From Chondrosia reniformis (lineage: Eukaryota; Porifera; Demospongiae; Chondrillida; Chondrillidae): a stretch of 64,000 nucleotides of DNA. The stretch spans positions 2,449,401 through 2,513,400 of the forward strand of contig OX359198.1 in the NCBI GenBank assembly GCA_947172415.1, given 5' to 3'. Shown here piece after piece: positions 58,401 to 64,000 of this stretch. The translations under genes and the position numbers were made by a program. Numbering within the stretch: the first letter of the stretch is position 1; each line of letters begins with the position of its first letter. The notes beneath the pieces were generated by a model that saw only the letters and a list, made by a program, of their open reading frames with translations, was not told where the DNA came from and made no database searches.

Positions 58401-61400
58401 ATCTTAAATGAAGCCAGATTGATACTGGAGAACCACTGTATAGAACTAGAACCGGAGAGGTGGCCAAAGACAGATCCTTCTCAGGAGAGTATAGGAGAAT
58501 GGAGGAGAGTGGCACGTGAGCTCCGGGAGGCTCAGACTGAAAGGTTAAAGAATAACCTAGCTGAAAAGTTTCACCAGGGCTCATACCACAGACAAGTCAC
58601 AAATAGGGAGACATATGAGTGGCTTTCTGTGGGGAGACTCAGATCTCAAACTGAGGCTTTGATTCTCGCAGCCCAAGATGATGTGCTGCACACTAGGTGG
58701 TACCAAAACAGAATTCTAAAGAATTCTGGTCTCCTAATGTGCAGAGAATGTGGTAAGGCTATGAAAACAGTCAAACACATACTAAATATGTGTGAGTCCA
58801 AGGGATTTTCTCTCTACAAAGAGAGAAATGACCAGGCAATATTAATAGTGTTGTGGAGACTGTATAAAGAATATGGATTCAAGCAGGAAGAGCCCTGGTA
58901 CAAATTAAAAGCAAAACCAGTTTATGAGAATAAGTCTGTCAAAATCTTGTGGGATTCAATATCCCTACAGATGAAGAAACGACAAAAAGAAGGCCAGACT
59001 TAGTGGTTGAGGATCGGCTATGTATATAAGTTAATCTTCATTATTGAGATGCCGTTCCTACTGACAGCAATATTAATGGAAGATGGCAAGAGAAGTTCCA
59101 AAAGTACCAGAAGCTGGCGGCTGAGATGAGGAAACAATTTAGGGGCTACCGAATTAAGGTAGTCCCGATGATAATTGGAGCTTTGGGGACTGTAGATATG
59201 CTCCCACAAGATCTGAGGAGCATTCCAAAGCTATCAAAAGGTGCAGTAGAGGTGATGAGGGCCATTTAGAGATTTGTTGTCTGTTCGGCAGTAAGGATAT
59301 TGAGGAGGCATATATCTGTTGAGGGATTGGGGCCTGGGCGATAAGTAGTCCTGTCCCAGTCCTTGCCTGTCGACCTCTGGAAAGCAGTGGTGGATTGGTG
59401 TATGGAGGTACAACCTCCTATTATGACGGTCAACTTTGGCCCGACGTGCACCTGTCTGCTGCTGCTGCTGGTAGGATGTAAAGCCGAGGCTTCTGGCTAA
59501 AAACCCTAAGGAGGGAAAACATGACTGACTGAGGGTTGTCCAAGCCAGATACGCCTTGCCTTTTACTAAGGCAAGGAGCAACAAGGTTCCGTTAAGGCTT
59601 TTGTTTGTAAAGTATTGCTAAAGACGATTCCACCAGGTATGTAGCACTTGAGAATTACCCAGACCTCAGTATTACCGATTCCAGCCAGGCCTCCCTCTTT
59701 GGCTCCCCAATTGCAGTTTCTGGCCGCCCATGACGCTTTCTGCCTCCTCAGGAATGCCCTAGAAATCCCCAAAGTATTGTATGTCTTACGAACAGCACCC
59801 TGTTTCCTCTCCACCTTCCTCTCCAGGTTTGATGACTTGCTGAGGGACCTGCTAACAAGGATTTTAAATATTCCCCTGAACACCTCTGCATGGAGCCAGG
59901 CTTTCCTCTCAATTCAGGCCGGTGGACTGGGCATTCGCAGCGTATAGCTATGCTTGCACCCTCTGCCTTTTTTGGCCTCTGCTGCTGGCTCCACTTCCTT
60001 GATACACCGTTTACTCCCTCTCAGTCTGAAGGATGCACCTCCAGCTTACAGGGAAGAGGCTCTTTCATCCTGAAAATTGGGCCACAGTGTAGACCCCCCA
60101 ACCTCCCCGGCTGCTTCTAAACAAAAATCCTGGGACTCCCCTCGGATATTGGCCCAGAAGGCCTCCCTCCTGGAAGAATCCTCAGATCCTACATCCAGAG
60201 CACGCCTCTTGGCCACCTTCAAAGGGGAGTCAGGGGCTTGGCTGAAGGCCCCCTACTGCCTCTCAGATTGGAAGACGAGGTAATTAGGCTGGCCATGGGA
60301 ATCCGCTTGGGAACAACCATCTGTCATCCTCACCCATGCCAACAATTGCAGTTCTCAAGTTGACCACCAGGGCATCCATGGCCTTAGCTGTAGGAAAAGT
60401 CAGGGAAGACACCTACGCCACACAGTCCTGAACAACTTCCCAACAGAGTGACCCTCATGCCATGGAATCGTGGCCACAATACGGTCTGGGATGCCACTTA
60501 CTCCGACATCTTTGCCACCTCCTCCTCCACCGCTGCTGGCAGAGCGGCAGGTGAAGTTGCTCTTCAAGCAGAGGAAAGGAAAAGGGAGAAATACTCCTCC
60601 CTAGGACCCAGCTACACCTTCCTGCATTTTGCTGTGGAGACTTCCGGAGTGTTAGGGACGGAGGAGGCTATACTCTTTCTGAAAGATCTTGGCAGACAAT
60701 TCAGAGATGTAACAGGTGATGGTAATTCATATCAATATCTACTTCAAGGAATTTCAGGATCCAAAGAGGAAATGCCGTCTCCATTCTGGGCATGTCCAGG
60801 GTCCAGTCAGATGCCTTTGACTTCCCTTGATTAGGGGAATGAACTCTCAATTATTGTTATTATTTCTATTATTTATTAATGATTAAAAAATCTATATACG
60901 TATACATATCTTTCCATAACCTAAATCGATACAACGGAATGGGCAAATGGAAACAATATAAGGTGCTGCTACAGGCAGCCTCTAAAACTTACCCAAATAA
61001 TAGAGTAAAGACTCCTTCTAAATGCGTGGACGATATATTGTTCCCTTCTTGCCATCGACGAACGATTCTCTCGCTCAAATACCGTGACAAGTAAATGCTC
61101 AAATTGACTCTAAAGTGTAATTAAACGTGCCTATTAACACATTATAGGTGTGTAGAGAGATGATACGAGCCTACGAATTTCGTTGAAATTAGCATCTTCA
61201 ACGTTTTACTCGTGCGAGTACATTCAAGTGCTCTTGTGTAAACACGTGTTACATGGCTTATTACTTTTAATCCCCACCGTAAGTGATAATGAAGGACATG
61301 TTTTAATGTTTCAATGAACATGTGTCTTCTAGGAACACAGTTAACTGCTACATTATAACATAGACATGACTACAGTCAATGCACTTAGTTCATGCTGGCA

Positions 61401-63282
61401 TAATTATAATACAGTGCAACACTTAGGGACACCCACACTGACCTGTTCAATGTTGCCTTCTTTCATTTGAAACACAGTCTCTTGATCATGTTTGCAAAGT
61501 AATTTGAGAAGTGGAGCATTCTGTTTAAAAAATAAACTATAAAACTGTAATGAATTATATTGTGCAATCAGTAGAGAGACTGAGAAAGGTTCTATTTTCC
61601 TAGTTACTAAAGTTAAATAAAAACATTCAAAAATGAAGTTAAAAGTAGGGATGGCACTATAACAGTGATTGGCACATCTAGAAAAAGTAACGAAACAAGA
61701 AAGTGATCATATGGTAAGGCTAACATTGCAGAAGTGGCATACTGAAACTTATCTGTACACATCACTTCTATGTTTGGGCGCATCATGGATATACTAGAAG
61801 TAGGGATTGATGCGCCCAAACATAGAAGTGATGTGTACAGATAAGTTTCAGTATGCCACTTCTGCAATGTTAGCCTTACCATATGATCACTTTCTTGTTT
61901 CGGTCCTTTTACTAGATGTGCCAATCACTGTTATATTGCCATCCCTACTTTTAACTTCATTTTTGAATGTTTTTATTTAACTTGTATTGCCCCTTTTTCT
62001 AGTTAACATTTGTTTCGAACGTATTCTTGGCGAAAACTCGAAATAAAGTAGCAGATTCATAGATGATATAAGCTAGAGTTCTAAATTAAAAAATGGCATC
62101 CGAAAAGATCCCAAATTTGTACAATAAGTTTTCTACCGTTCTTTAACATTCAGATTAGGATGTTAAAGGCTCCATAATCGTTAAGACTATGACTGTATAA
62201 AGGCCCTGCAAAGGGACTAAGTAATTCGATCGCGGGGGGCGGCAGTACCTCCAATTTTTCTAACTCGAGTTATTTATATAGAGAGAATTTGAAACTTAAT
62301 TAAAAAATGGCGTTCAAAGAGGCCCTAAATTTGGCACTTTTAAAAGTAACACGCTTCGGATAGAGCGCGTTGGAATCTAGGGTAGCCTATTCCCTAGTTC
62401 GGAAACATTAATGACGATTTAGTACTTGTGTGTTCCTGTGTAAGTTCGTATGTTAGCGCTAGCTCATTTGAAAAAAGAAGAAAAAATGAGGAATTTCAGA
62501 ATTTGGCCTATTTCGGTTTTACCACTTTGCGAAGGTTGTAGAGCATCGAAACATATTTTGGCTTTTAGAAAAGCATACAAAAACGACTGCAAACACTCGA
62601 ATATAACCGAAAATCCTATCGTTGTTGAATTACGAGGTGTTAATTGATAACACATTAGATAGGGCGGCCATGTTTTTTTCGGCCATCCCTACTTATACAG
62701 TACTAACGTACTCTTTGATACAAGGCTCTCCCTTTAGATAACTACTGAGGTTATCATTATAATTCTGAAACTTGAATGAAAACAAAATGTGCAATTTAAG
62801 CGTTATGCACTTTGTCCATGTTATCTAAATAAAATTCATAGAATCATAACAAATCAAGAAAGTTTTGTAGTAATGTAGGTACGTGGTATGCAACATCTTC
62901 ATAAGAAACATAAATAATCTCATAATAAATAGAAAGCATCCTTTTAGAATAGCTCCGTTACTAGAACCTCTGCATAGCCATACAGTTCAGTTGTAACATT
63001 ACTGTATATCCACACTTCATCACTGTAACTAGTCCACAGCTTACACTAACTATAGTGTACAATCACACATAAACTGACCTTCTTAGAAACTGCTACATCT
63101 AATGGTGTCCTCCCTGATGAATCCTCCTTATCTACATCAGCACCAACTTTAAGGAGATACTCTACAATTCTGACTTGACCATGCTCAGCAGCAACATGAA
63201 GTGGAGTAGCAGCAGTGTAATTACATTGGACTGCAGTCTTCAATGTTCTGTTAACATTTTCACTGTTGACTAGCCTCTTTAC
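37168..63282 (-). CDS. Gene 2: ankyrin-ROC-COR-CARD-like protein, 13 exons seen, 5' end beyond window end
   Basis: Exons in order: 63079-63282, 61443-61520, 49992-50195, 48338-48463, 47595-47663, 47265-47384, 45050-45118, 44246-44398, 41161-41223, 38358-40553, 38099-38171, 37561-37971, 37168-37481. Together 4080 nt, 1359 codons and a TAA, with matching phases throughout (phase 0 up to the GTPase exon, then phase 0, 1, 1). Domains: about 8-9 ankyrin repeats, a Lys-rich linker, a ROC-type GTPase (P-loop GSSAVGKT, DTGGQ), COR, and two CARD-like helical domains. ROCO proteins are GTP-regulated scaffolds, and death-fold tails recruit partners by like-like contact. An innate-immune or cell-death sensor role is inference. 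The large intron 50196-61442 is filled with transposons. Confidence 0.8.
37561..37971 (-). CDS. Gene 2 exon: first CARD-like domain
   Basis: 136 codons. Helical text IIKSMYTDLLDKLNLPQLCD, HLFEKNMITDDLKERIEKAT, KLYVNHLKANRTISTLKQFA, QLLVDT has the spacing of a CARD (gxL....l..ik......r...LL..L......a...F...L). It ends in a Ser/Thr-rich tail (STAASSTTSSTQSTLSEQ). Phase 1 in and out. Other death-fold members are possible. Confidence 0.65.
38099..38171 (-). CDS. Gene 2 short exon (73 nt)
   Basis: FALKPYSANQDQYLVLEGKT then ESQQ plus one base. Acceptor TTGTACAG, donor GTGTAAG, phase 0 in and 1 out. Confidence 0.65.
38358..40553 (-). CDS. Gene 2 ROC-COR exon (732 codons)
   Basis: Single large exon starting SWLEPYLEAIDKHGSVS. 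P-loop GSSAVGKT at exon residues 27-34; G3-like HLLDTGGQPTFQDSLPFL around residue 207; G4-like FLVATFKD near 299. Between G1 and G3 lies a Pro/Thr/Glu-rich insert of about 150 residues (for example TPTKEDTPPPMATPVCSP). The COR region follows (MPVMWFLLDLITKRIPQILL, DRQFLAMLRLFHLFGFFAYF). The frame runs open to a TAG at 38301, but the exon after it requires a phase-0 donor. GTGAAT at 38357 fits, so the end is set there. Confidence 0.8.
41161..41223 (-). CDS. Gene 2 linker exon (21 codons)
   Basis: QISSDVEENDKNAEKVDILL then Q. Acceptor CATGCAG, donor GTAATG. Acidic linker before the GTPase. Confidence 0.6.
41565..42740 (-). mobile_element. LINE family P fragment 2 (N-terminal part), reverse orientation, in a gene 2 intron
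   Basis: Cys-rich start RMPRCCSCTSSNHCLRYACI, QDGKNCNNCAPSNQDLCTN, then IMAAYAVVVHWHCNLFQVPS, GNAGKDFLTI, RLLLQRPSTSSKTKDHCEVL, SRWLRAWNAGNL. Frames shift several times. It is the 5' half missing from the other family P copies. A 64-bp direct tandem duplication lies inside at 42323-42450. Confidence 0.68.
42741..43483. other. Intron of gene 2, nothing recognised
   Basis: AT-rich intron DNA. No frame, repeat or exon supported. Confidence 0.4.
43484..43992. mobile_element. 509-bp MITE with TA-type duplication
   Basis: Ends GTATTATCTCTAATGCAAGC ... GCTTATATTAGAGATAATAC. With TA removed at each end, the inverted repeat starts TTATCTCTAAT. Internal 'aagccca' words are repeated near both ends. 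No ORF. Confidence 0.78.
44246..44398 (-). CDS. Gene 2 linker exon (51 codons)
   Basis: NHPGNDELLRTLKAPNKQKK, then IKKIAKNKEKNAQITNVENT, then AISETLYPEAK. Begins as the last ankyrin helix and turns into a Lys-rich, probably helical linker. Donor GTATGT. Confidence 0.7.
44824..44863 (+). ncRNA. Hammerhead-like motif, GAAACGUC type, decayed
   Basis: TTCA, CTGATGA, AGCCC/GGGT helix, CAAAACGTC, TGAA. Helix I UUCA/UGAA pairs. The GAAA strand reads CAAA, so it is unlikely to be active. Confidence 0.3.
45050..45118 (-). CDS. Gene 2 ankyrin exon (23 codons)
   Basis: VKRGADVTMKDKKGNTVVDS then AFK, donor GTATGT. Last full ankyrin turn before the linker. Confidence 0.72.
45495..46370 (+). mobile_element. 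LINE family P fragment 3 with internal deletion, in a gene 2 intron
   Basis: N-terminal text IPRLSREQAGSKLASILEDV, VNRNDHLIQDHLLWFSRQCC is followed within 100 bp by C-terminal text. That ends with SDGKRPDGVTVVPWKSGGKF, IVWDAISPDTFALSHLANIT, VPVAIESTGIFGPGTLNF. The RT core is missing. Confidence 0.75.
46380..47086. other. Intron of gene 2, nothing recognised
   Basis: AT-rich with short frames only. Confidence 0.4.
47087..47190 (+). mobile_element. Partial copy (left end) of the 47765-48173 element
   Basis: atattacaccaaaccatcca then ggaccaaggtctcac and taaaaatggcaaccag align with the first 100 bp of the longer copy. Confidence 0.6.
47265..47384 (-). CDS. Gene 2 ankyrin exon (40 codons)
   Basis: PMVAKLLLDSGAEVDIQDKQ then KRTPLRQATLRGSTAVCQTL, donor GTAAGA. 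Clear ankyrin consensus (LLxxGAxVdxqDxxxrTPL). Confidence 0.78.
47595..47663 (-). CDS. Gene 2 ankyrin exon (23 codons)
   Basis: LKKGINVNEKDDKGCTALHF then AEN, donor GTAAGG. It completes the repeat KGYVDVCKQL|LKKGINVNEKDDKGCTALHF. Confidence 0.72.
47765..48173 (+). mobile_element. 409-bp inverted-end element carrying a hammerhead-like motif
   Basis: gagaatattacaccag (47765-47780) pairs perfectly with ctggtgtaatattctc (48158-48173). No ORF on the plus strand. Contains the hammerhead-like motif at 48032-48074. Lies in an intron of gene 2. Confidence 0.72.
48032..48074 (+). ncRNA. Hammerhead ribozyme-like motif, short helix III
   Basis: CCACA, CTAATGA, GTCC-TAAGAA-GGAT, GAAA, C-AACT-G, TC, TGTGG. 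Helix I (CCACA/UGUGG) and helix II pair fully. Helix III is one C-G pair plus the A-U with a 4-nt loop. The expected cleavage triplet GUC is present. One core base differs (CUAAUGA for CUGAUGA), which should reduce or abolish activity. Confidence 0.5.
48338..48463 (-). CDS. Gene 2 ankyrin exon (42 codons)
   Basis: QAMVINLIVDYYSGAKTKQL then SSKRSLLHMTAEKGYVDVCK and QL. Acceptor TATAG, donor GTAAGT. Unlike the modules above, it is a diverged, single-copy ankyrin. Confidence 0.72.
48669..48822. mobile_element. ACACTCC-family MITE, copy 1
   Basis: 154 bp, ends ATACACTCC ... GGAGTGTAT, with an internal near-palindrome (gttgtataactataattaga ... tattatagttatacaa). Confidence 0.8.
48840..48975. repeat. 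Repeat shared with 54865-54990
   Basis: gcttaaatgtcctgaacatt ... ccatttgcaaaac ... gcatatgaacccgtat in both, same orientation. Confidence 0.6.
49284..49438. mobile_element. ACACTCC-family MITE, copy 2 (inverted to copy 1)
   Basis: 155 bp, ATACACTCCGCCCC ... GGAACGGAGTGTAT. Reverse complement of copy 1 at high identity. Confidence 0.8.
49992..50195 (-). CDS. Gene 2 ankyrin exon (68 codons)
   Basis: [20 protein letters not shown], then [20 protein letters not shown], then [12 protein letters not shown], donor GTAGGT. The leading Met is internal if the upstream exons are joined. It could also be an alternative start. Confidence 0.78.
50249..50313 (+). pseudogene. Short collagen-like (Gly-X-Y) segment
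   Basis: LPGETGDLGLIGPTGYKGDN then G at a GT (gtatat), preceded by an AG (tacaaag). Six Gly-X-Y triplets in one exon-like block. No neighbouring collagen exons were found, so it may be a relic or a lone exon of a plus-strand gene. Confidence 0.4.
50314..51880. other. Intron of gene 2 with minor repeats
   Basis: 50443-50510 shares gtattttgagtttaaaaact with 48585-48650. Otherwise short frames only. Confidence 0.35.
51881..53965 (+). pseudogene. hAT-type transposase relic (TTF zinc finger / DUF4371 type)
   Basis: TTF-type finger region 51985-52260 (FGKTKVTQSFQAAWF, KWLHYSEENDVAFCFLCVKA, STGFKN, KDACVKFRPHDSSNSH). DUF4371-like core 52600-53330 (IMADETIDCSNKEQL, KLRGQCYDEASSMSGLKSGV, THCYGHALNLACSDTIKRCK). 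C-terminal dimerisation text 53795-53960 (SAFSALRRAKTYLRSTMNQS, LTDKLDLVKVANGRL). At least six stops or frameshifts, so non-functional. The family resembles ZMYM1/ZNF862-like hAT proteins. Confidence 0.82.
53966..54581. other. No gene seen
   Basis: AT-rich. Repeated gacgtcat/atgacgtc words near 54470-54490. Confidence 0.35.
54582..54848 (-). CDS. Unrecognised 88-codon open frame
   Basis: VDWNRVNSQLKTLLDPTHSS, EDSLLQKIMSLQKAGVYNQK, LRRMRHYPGDSSLKKFADGL, EWKKH, stop. Hydrophilic, helix-prone, no upstream ATG in frame. Could be an exon or a transposon protein piece. Confidence 0.25.
   Translation of the reverse strand, partial: SLPESSLSTTHIVDWNRVNSQLKTLLDPTHSSLSTGEISTEEAEDSLLQKIMSLQKAGVYNQKLRRMRHYPGDSSLKKFADGLEWKKH
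55020..56110 (+). mobile_element. LINE family P fragment 4 (RT fingers to C-terminal half)
   Basis: FRPIAVGNTLRRLVTKCACN, HQLGFGTPLGAEAAVHSARS, ILKIDFKNAFNYLHRDKMFL, IQQGDSLGPP, then GSPIGTLKSIESMLQSKV, AYDAFCLLRNALEIPKVLYV, LSRFDDLLRDLLTRILNIPL. The catalytic YLDD block is deleted or garbled near 55440-55500. Its right part (55535-56105) is near-identical to 59612-60110. Confidence 0.8.
57433..58122 (+). pseudogene. RT palm block of the degraded RLE LINE
   Basis: 229-codon frame covering the two catalytic regions (INYEKTYDRVPPEW; HMDDLKIYAGG) and the connection KYLGLEQLFEVDDSKVKACL. The Asp pair is kept although the preceding Tyr is His. Confidence 0.78.
58101..59003 (+). pseudogene. C-terminal block of the degraded RLE LINE
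   Basis: 300-codon frame: KLDRMVRRIMSKYQCHHYNS, SLPLSQGGRGLCSF, TYEWLSVGRLRSQTEALILA, CRECGKAMKTVKHILNMC (CCHC-like), then LWDSISLQMKKRQKEGQT. Endonuclease residues continue in another frame after 58970. Confidence 0.78.
59600..60840 (+). mobile_element. LINE family P fragment 5 (C-terminal half to 3' end)
   Basis: HDAFCLLRNALEIPKVLYVL, WSQAFLSIQAGGLGIRSV, LAPSAF, then VTLMPWNRGHNTVWDATYSD, SYTFLHFAVETSGVLGTEEA, ILFLKDLGRQFRDVTGDGNS, YQYLLQGISG, stop near 60834 and an AT-rich (ATT)-like tail. An internal 95-bp deletion distinguishes it from fragment 4. Confidence 0.8.
61095..61410. repeat. Block duplicated at 63688-64000
   Basis: aattgactctaaagtgtaat through catgctggcataatta is almost identical in both places (a few substitutions). 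It is the intron text that precedes the short ankyrin exon at 61443. Confidence 0.88.
61443..61520 (-). CDS. Gene 2 short ankyrin-helix exon (26 codons)
   Basis: NAPLLKLLCKHDQETVFQMK then EGNIEQ, phase 0, donor GTCAGT. Same role as the 30-codon exons of gene 1 but four codons shorter. Its end joins [14 protein letters not shown] of the next exon. Confidence 0.7.
61644..62692. mobile_element. Composite element: inverted AGTAGG MITE pair plus shared body
   Basis: MITE copies 61644-61794 and 61799-61949 in inverted order form a 300-bp palindrome. A body of about 740 bp follows and ends gcggccatg...CCATCCCTACT at 62692. The reverse-orientation relative is 13795-15205, which begins AGTAGGAATGGCCGG and shares the gcggccatttt and cgaggtgttaattg words. 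Confidence 0.68.
63079..63282 (-). CDS. Gene 2 ankyrin exon (68 codons)
   Basis: VKRLVNSENVNRTLKTAVQC, then TPLHVAAEHGQVRIVEYLLK, then [12 protein letters not shown]. Donor GTCAGT. Flanking introns match those of 10038-10244. Confidence 0.78.
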
Positions 63283-63687
63283 CTACATAGTTACAGTGGG
63301 GATTAAAAGTAATTAACCATTTAAATGTGTGCTACTCGCATGCCCTTCGAGTACTTGTACGAGTAAAATAATACTCGCAATCATTAACACCTTCGTCGCA
63401 ATGATTATATTATACAGCGCATACATTTTGGTGTGAAATTTAAGATTGCAAGCGTCAAAATGCCGAGAAAAGCAAAGGAAATCTCTGTACAGTGCATGGC
63501 TGGAATCAAAAGATCGTGGCAAGATATATACATCGAATTAACGTCAAACATACCATTGGCGACTTATCCGAGATCCATATTGGATTGGAATGGAAATCGT
63601 CGCAAAATCGTCTCAATATATAGACTATATATTGTTCCCTTCTTGCCATCAACGAACAATTCTCTCACTCAAATACCGTGACAAGTA

Positions 63688-64000
63688 AATGCTCAAATTG
63701 ACTCTAAAGTGTAATTAAACGTGCCTATTAACACATTATAGGTGTGTAGAGAGATGATACGAGCCTACGAATTTCGTTGAAATTAGCATCTTCAACGTTT
63801 TACTCGTGCGAGTACATTCAAGTGCTCTTGTGTAAACACGTGTTACATGGCTTACTACTTTTAATCCCCACCGTAAGTGATAATGAAGGACATGTTTTAA
63901 TGTTTCAATGAACATGTGTCTTCTAGGAACACAGTTAACTGCTACATTATAACATAGACATGACTACAGTCAATGCACTTAGTTCATGCTGGCATAATTA
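63688..64000. repeat. Duplicate of 61095-61410, running off the window
   Basis: Ends at tgctggcataatta, equivalent to base 61405, about 37 bp before the short exon of the first copy. Another short ankyrin exon is expected just past the window. Confidence 0.85.

Larger units (their letters stand above)
56110..59270 (+). mobile_element. RLE-type LINE (R4/NeSL-like), degraded
   Basis: Pieces in several frames: KKAKSWSAPGSDGIHTFWWK, NYRPIACLNTMYKTITAY, MAWINYEKTYDRVPPEWLMT, LFQGDSLSPLLFCLAIDPIS, ISHMLHMDDLKIYAGGPDQL (YMDD position reads HMDD), ARYLHTANDTVIAIVIKHWL, zinc-like CRECGKAMKTVKHILNMC, endonuclease text KRRPDLVVED and KVVPMIIGALGTVDMLPQDL. Frameshifts near 57200, 57300, 58120 and 59000. 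It sits between two family P fragments. Confidence 0.82.

Noticed and set aside
1..64000. tRNA or rRNA genes
   Set aside because: No A/B-box cloverleaf or rRNA text was noticed on reading. A tRNA-scan would be needed to exclude degraded copies.

Overview
This is eukaryotic DNA, AT-rich and intron-rich, from an animal. It holds multi-exon genes with GT-AG introns, a sema-domain gene, cytochrome b5/front-end desaturase exons, ankyrin and ROC-COR genes with death-fold (CARD-like) tails, and many LINE, Ty3, hAT and MITE copies. The gene mix and repeat load fit an early-branching metazoan, most likely a demosponge. That placement is inference from content, because nothing in the window names a species. 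All four host genes lie on the minus strand, head to tail.

Layout from right to left, in the direction of transcription. Gene 2 (63282 to 37168, 5' end outside the window) encodes ankyrin repeats, a charged linker, a Ras-like ROC GTPase with COR region, and two CARD-like helical domains. Thirteen exons join in frame to 1359 residues plus a stop. Its 11 kb intron (50.2-61.4 kb) is packed with plus-strand transposons: a hAT relic, and an R2-like LINE sandwiched between two fragments of another LINE. Next come an isolated COR-fragment pseudogene (35.2-35.6 kb) and an uninterrupted 978-codon LINE (31.8-35.1 kb). A front-end fatty-acid desaturase gene (31218 to 27482) keeps its cytochrome b5 domain and first histidine box, but the exon for the second box is missing. 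A sema-domain gene (22407 to 19870) has an unusual C-terminal domain and carries a LINE inserted in a GT microsatellite in its upstream intron. Last is gene 1 (18663 leftwards past the window start), with a 23-codon first exon followed by a tandem array of ankyrin modules.

The ankyrin parts of genes 1 and 2 are built from the same module: one exon of about 68 codons plus one of about 30 codons, all introns in phase 0, about 100 residues per module. Exons and introns were copied together, so the same intron text recurs at 0.3, 4.7, 8.3, 10.0 and 63 kb. Gene 2 looks like an intracellular sensor or scaffold with an ankyrin recognition region, a GTPase switch and a death-fold output. Gene 1 has only the ankyrin part within the window.

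The rest is layered repeats: a Ty3 element broken by a TIR element that itself contains further MITEs, palindromic MITE pairs, fold-back elements, minisatellites (48 bp and 41/82 bp), and five hammerhead-ribozyme-like motifs, some of them inside short non-autonomous elements. Much of the sequence between exons is duplicated intron or decayed transposon.
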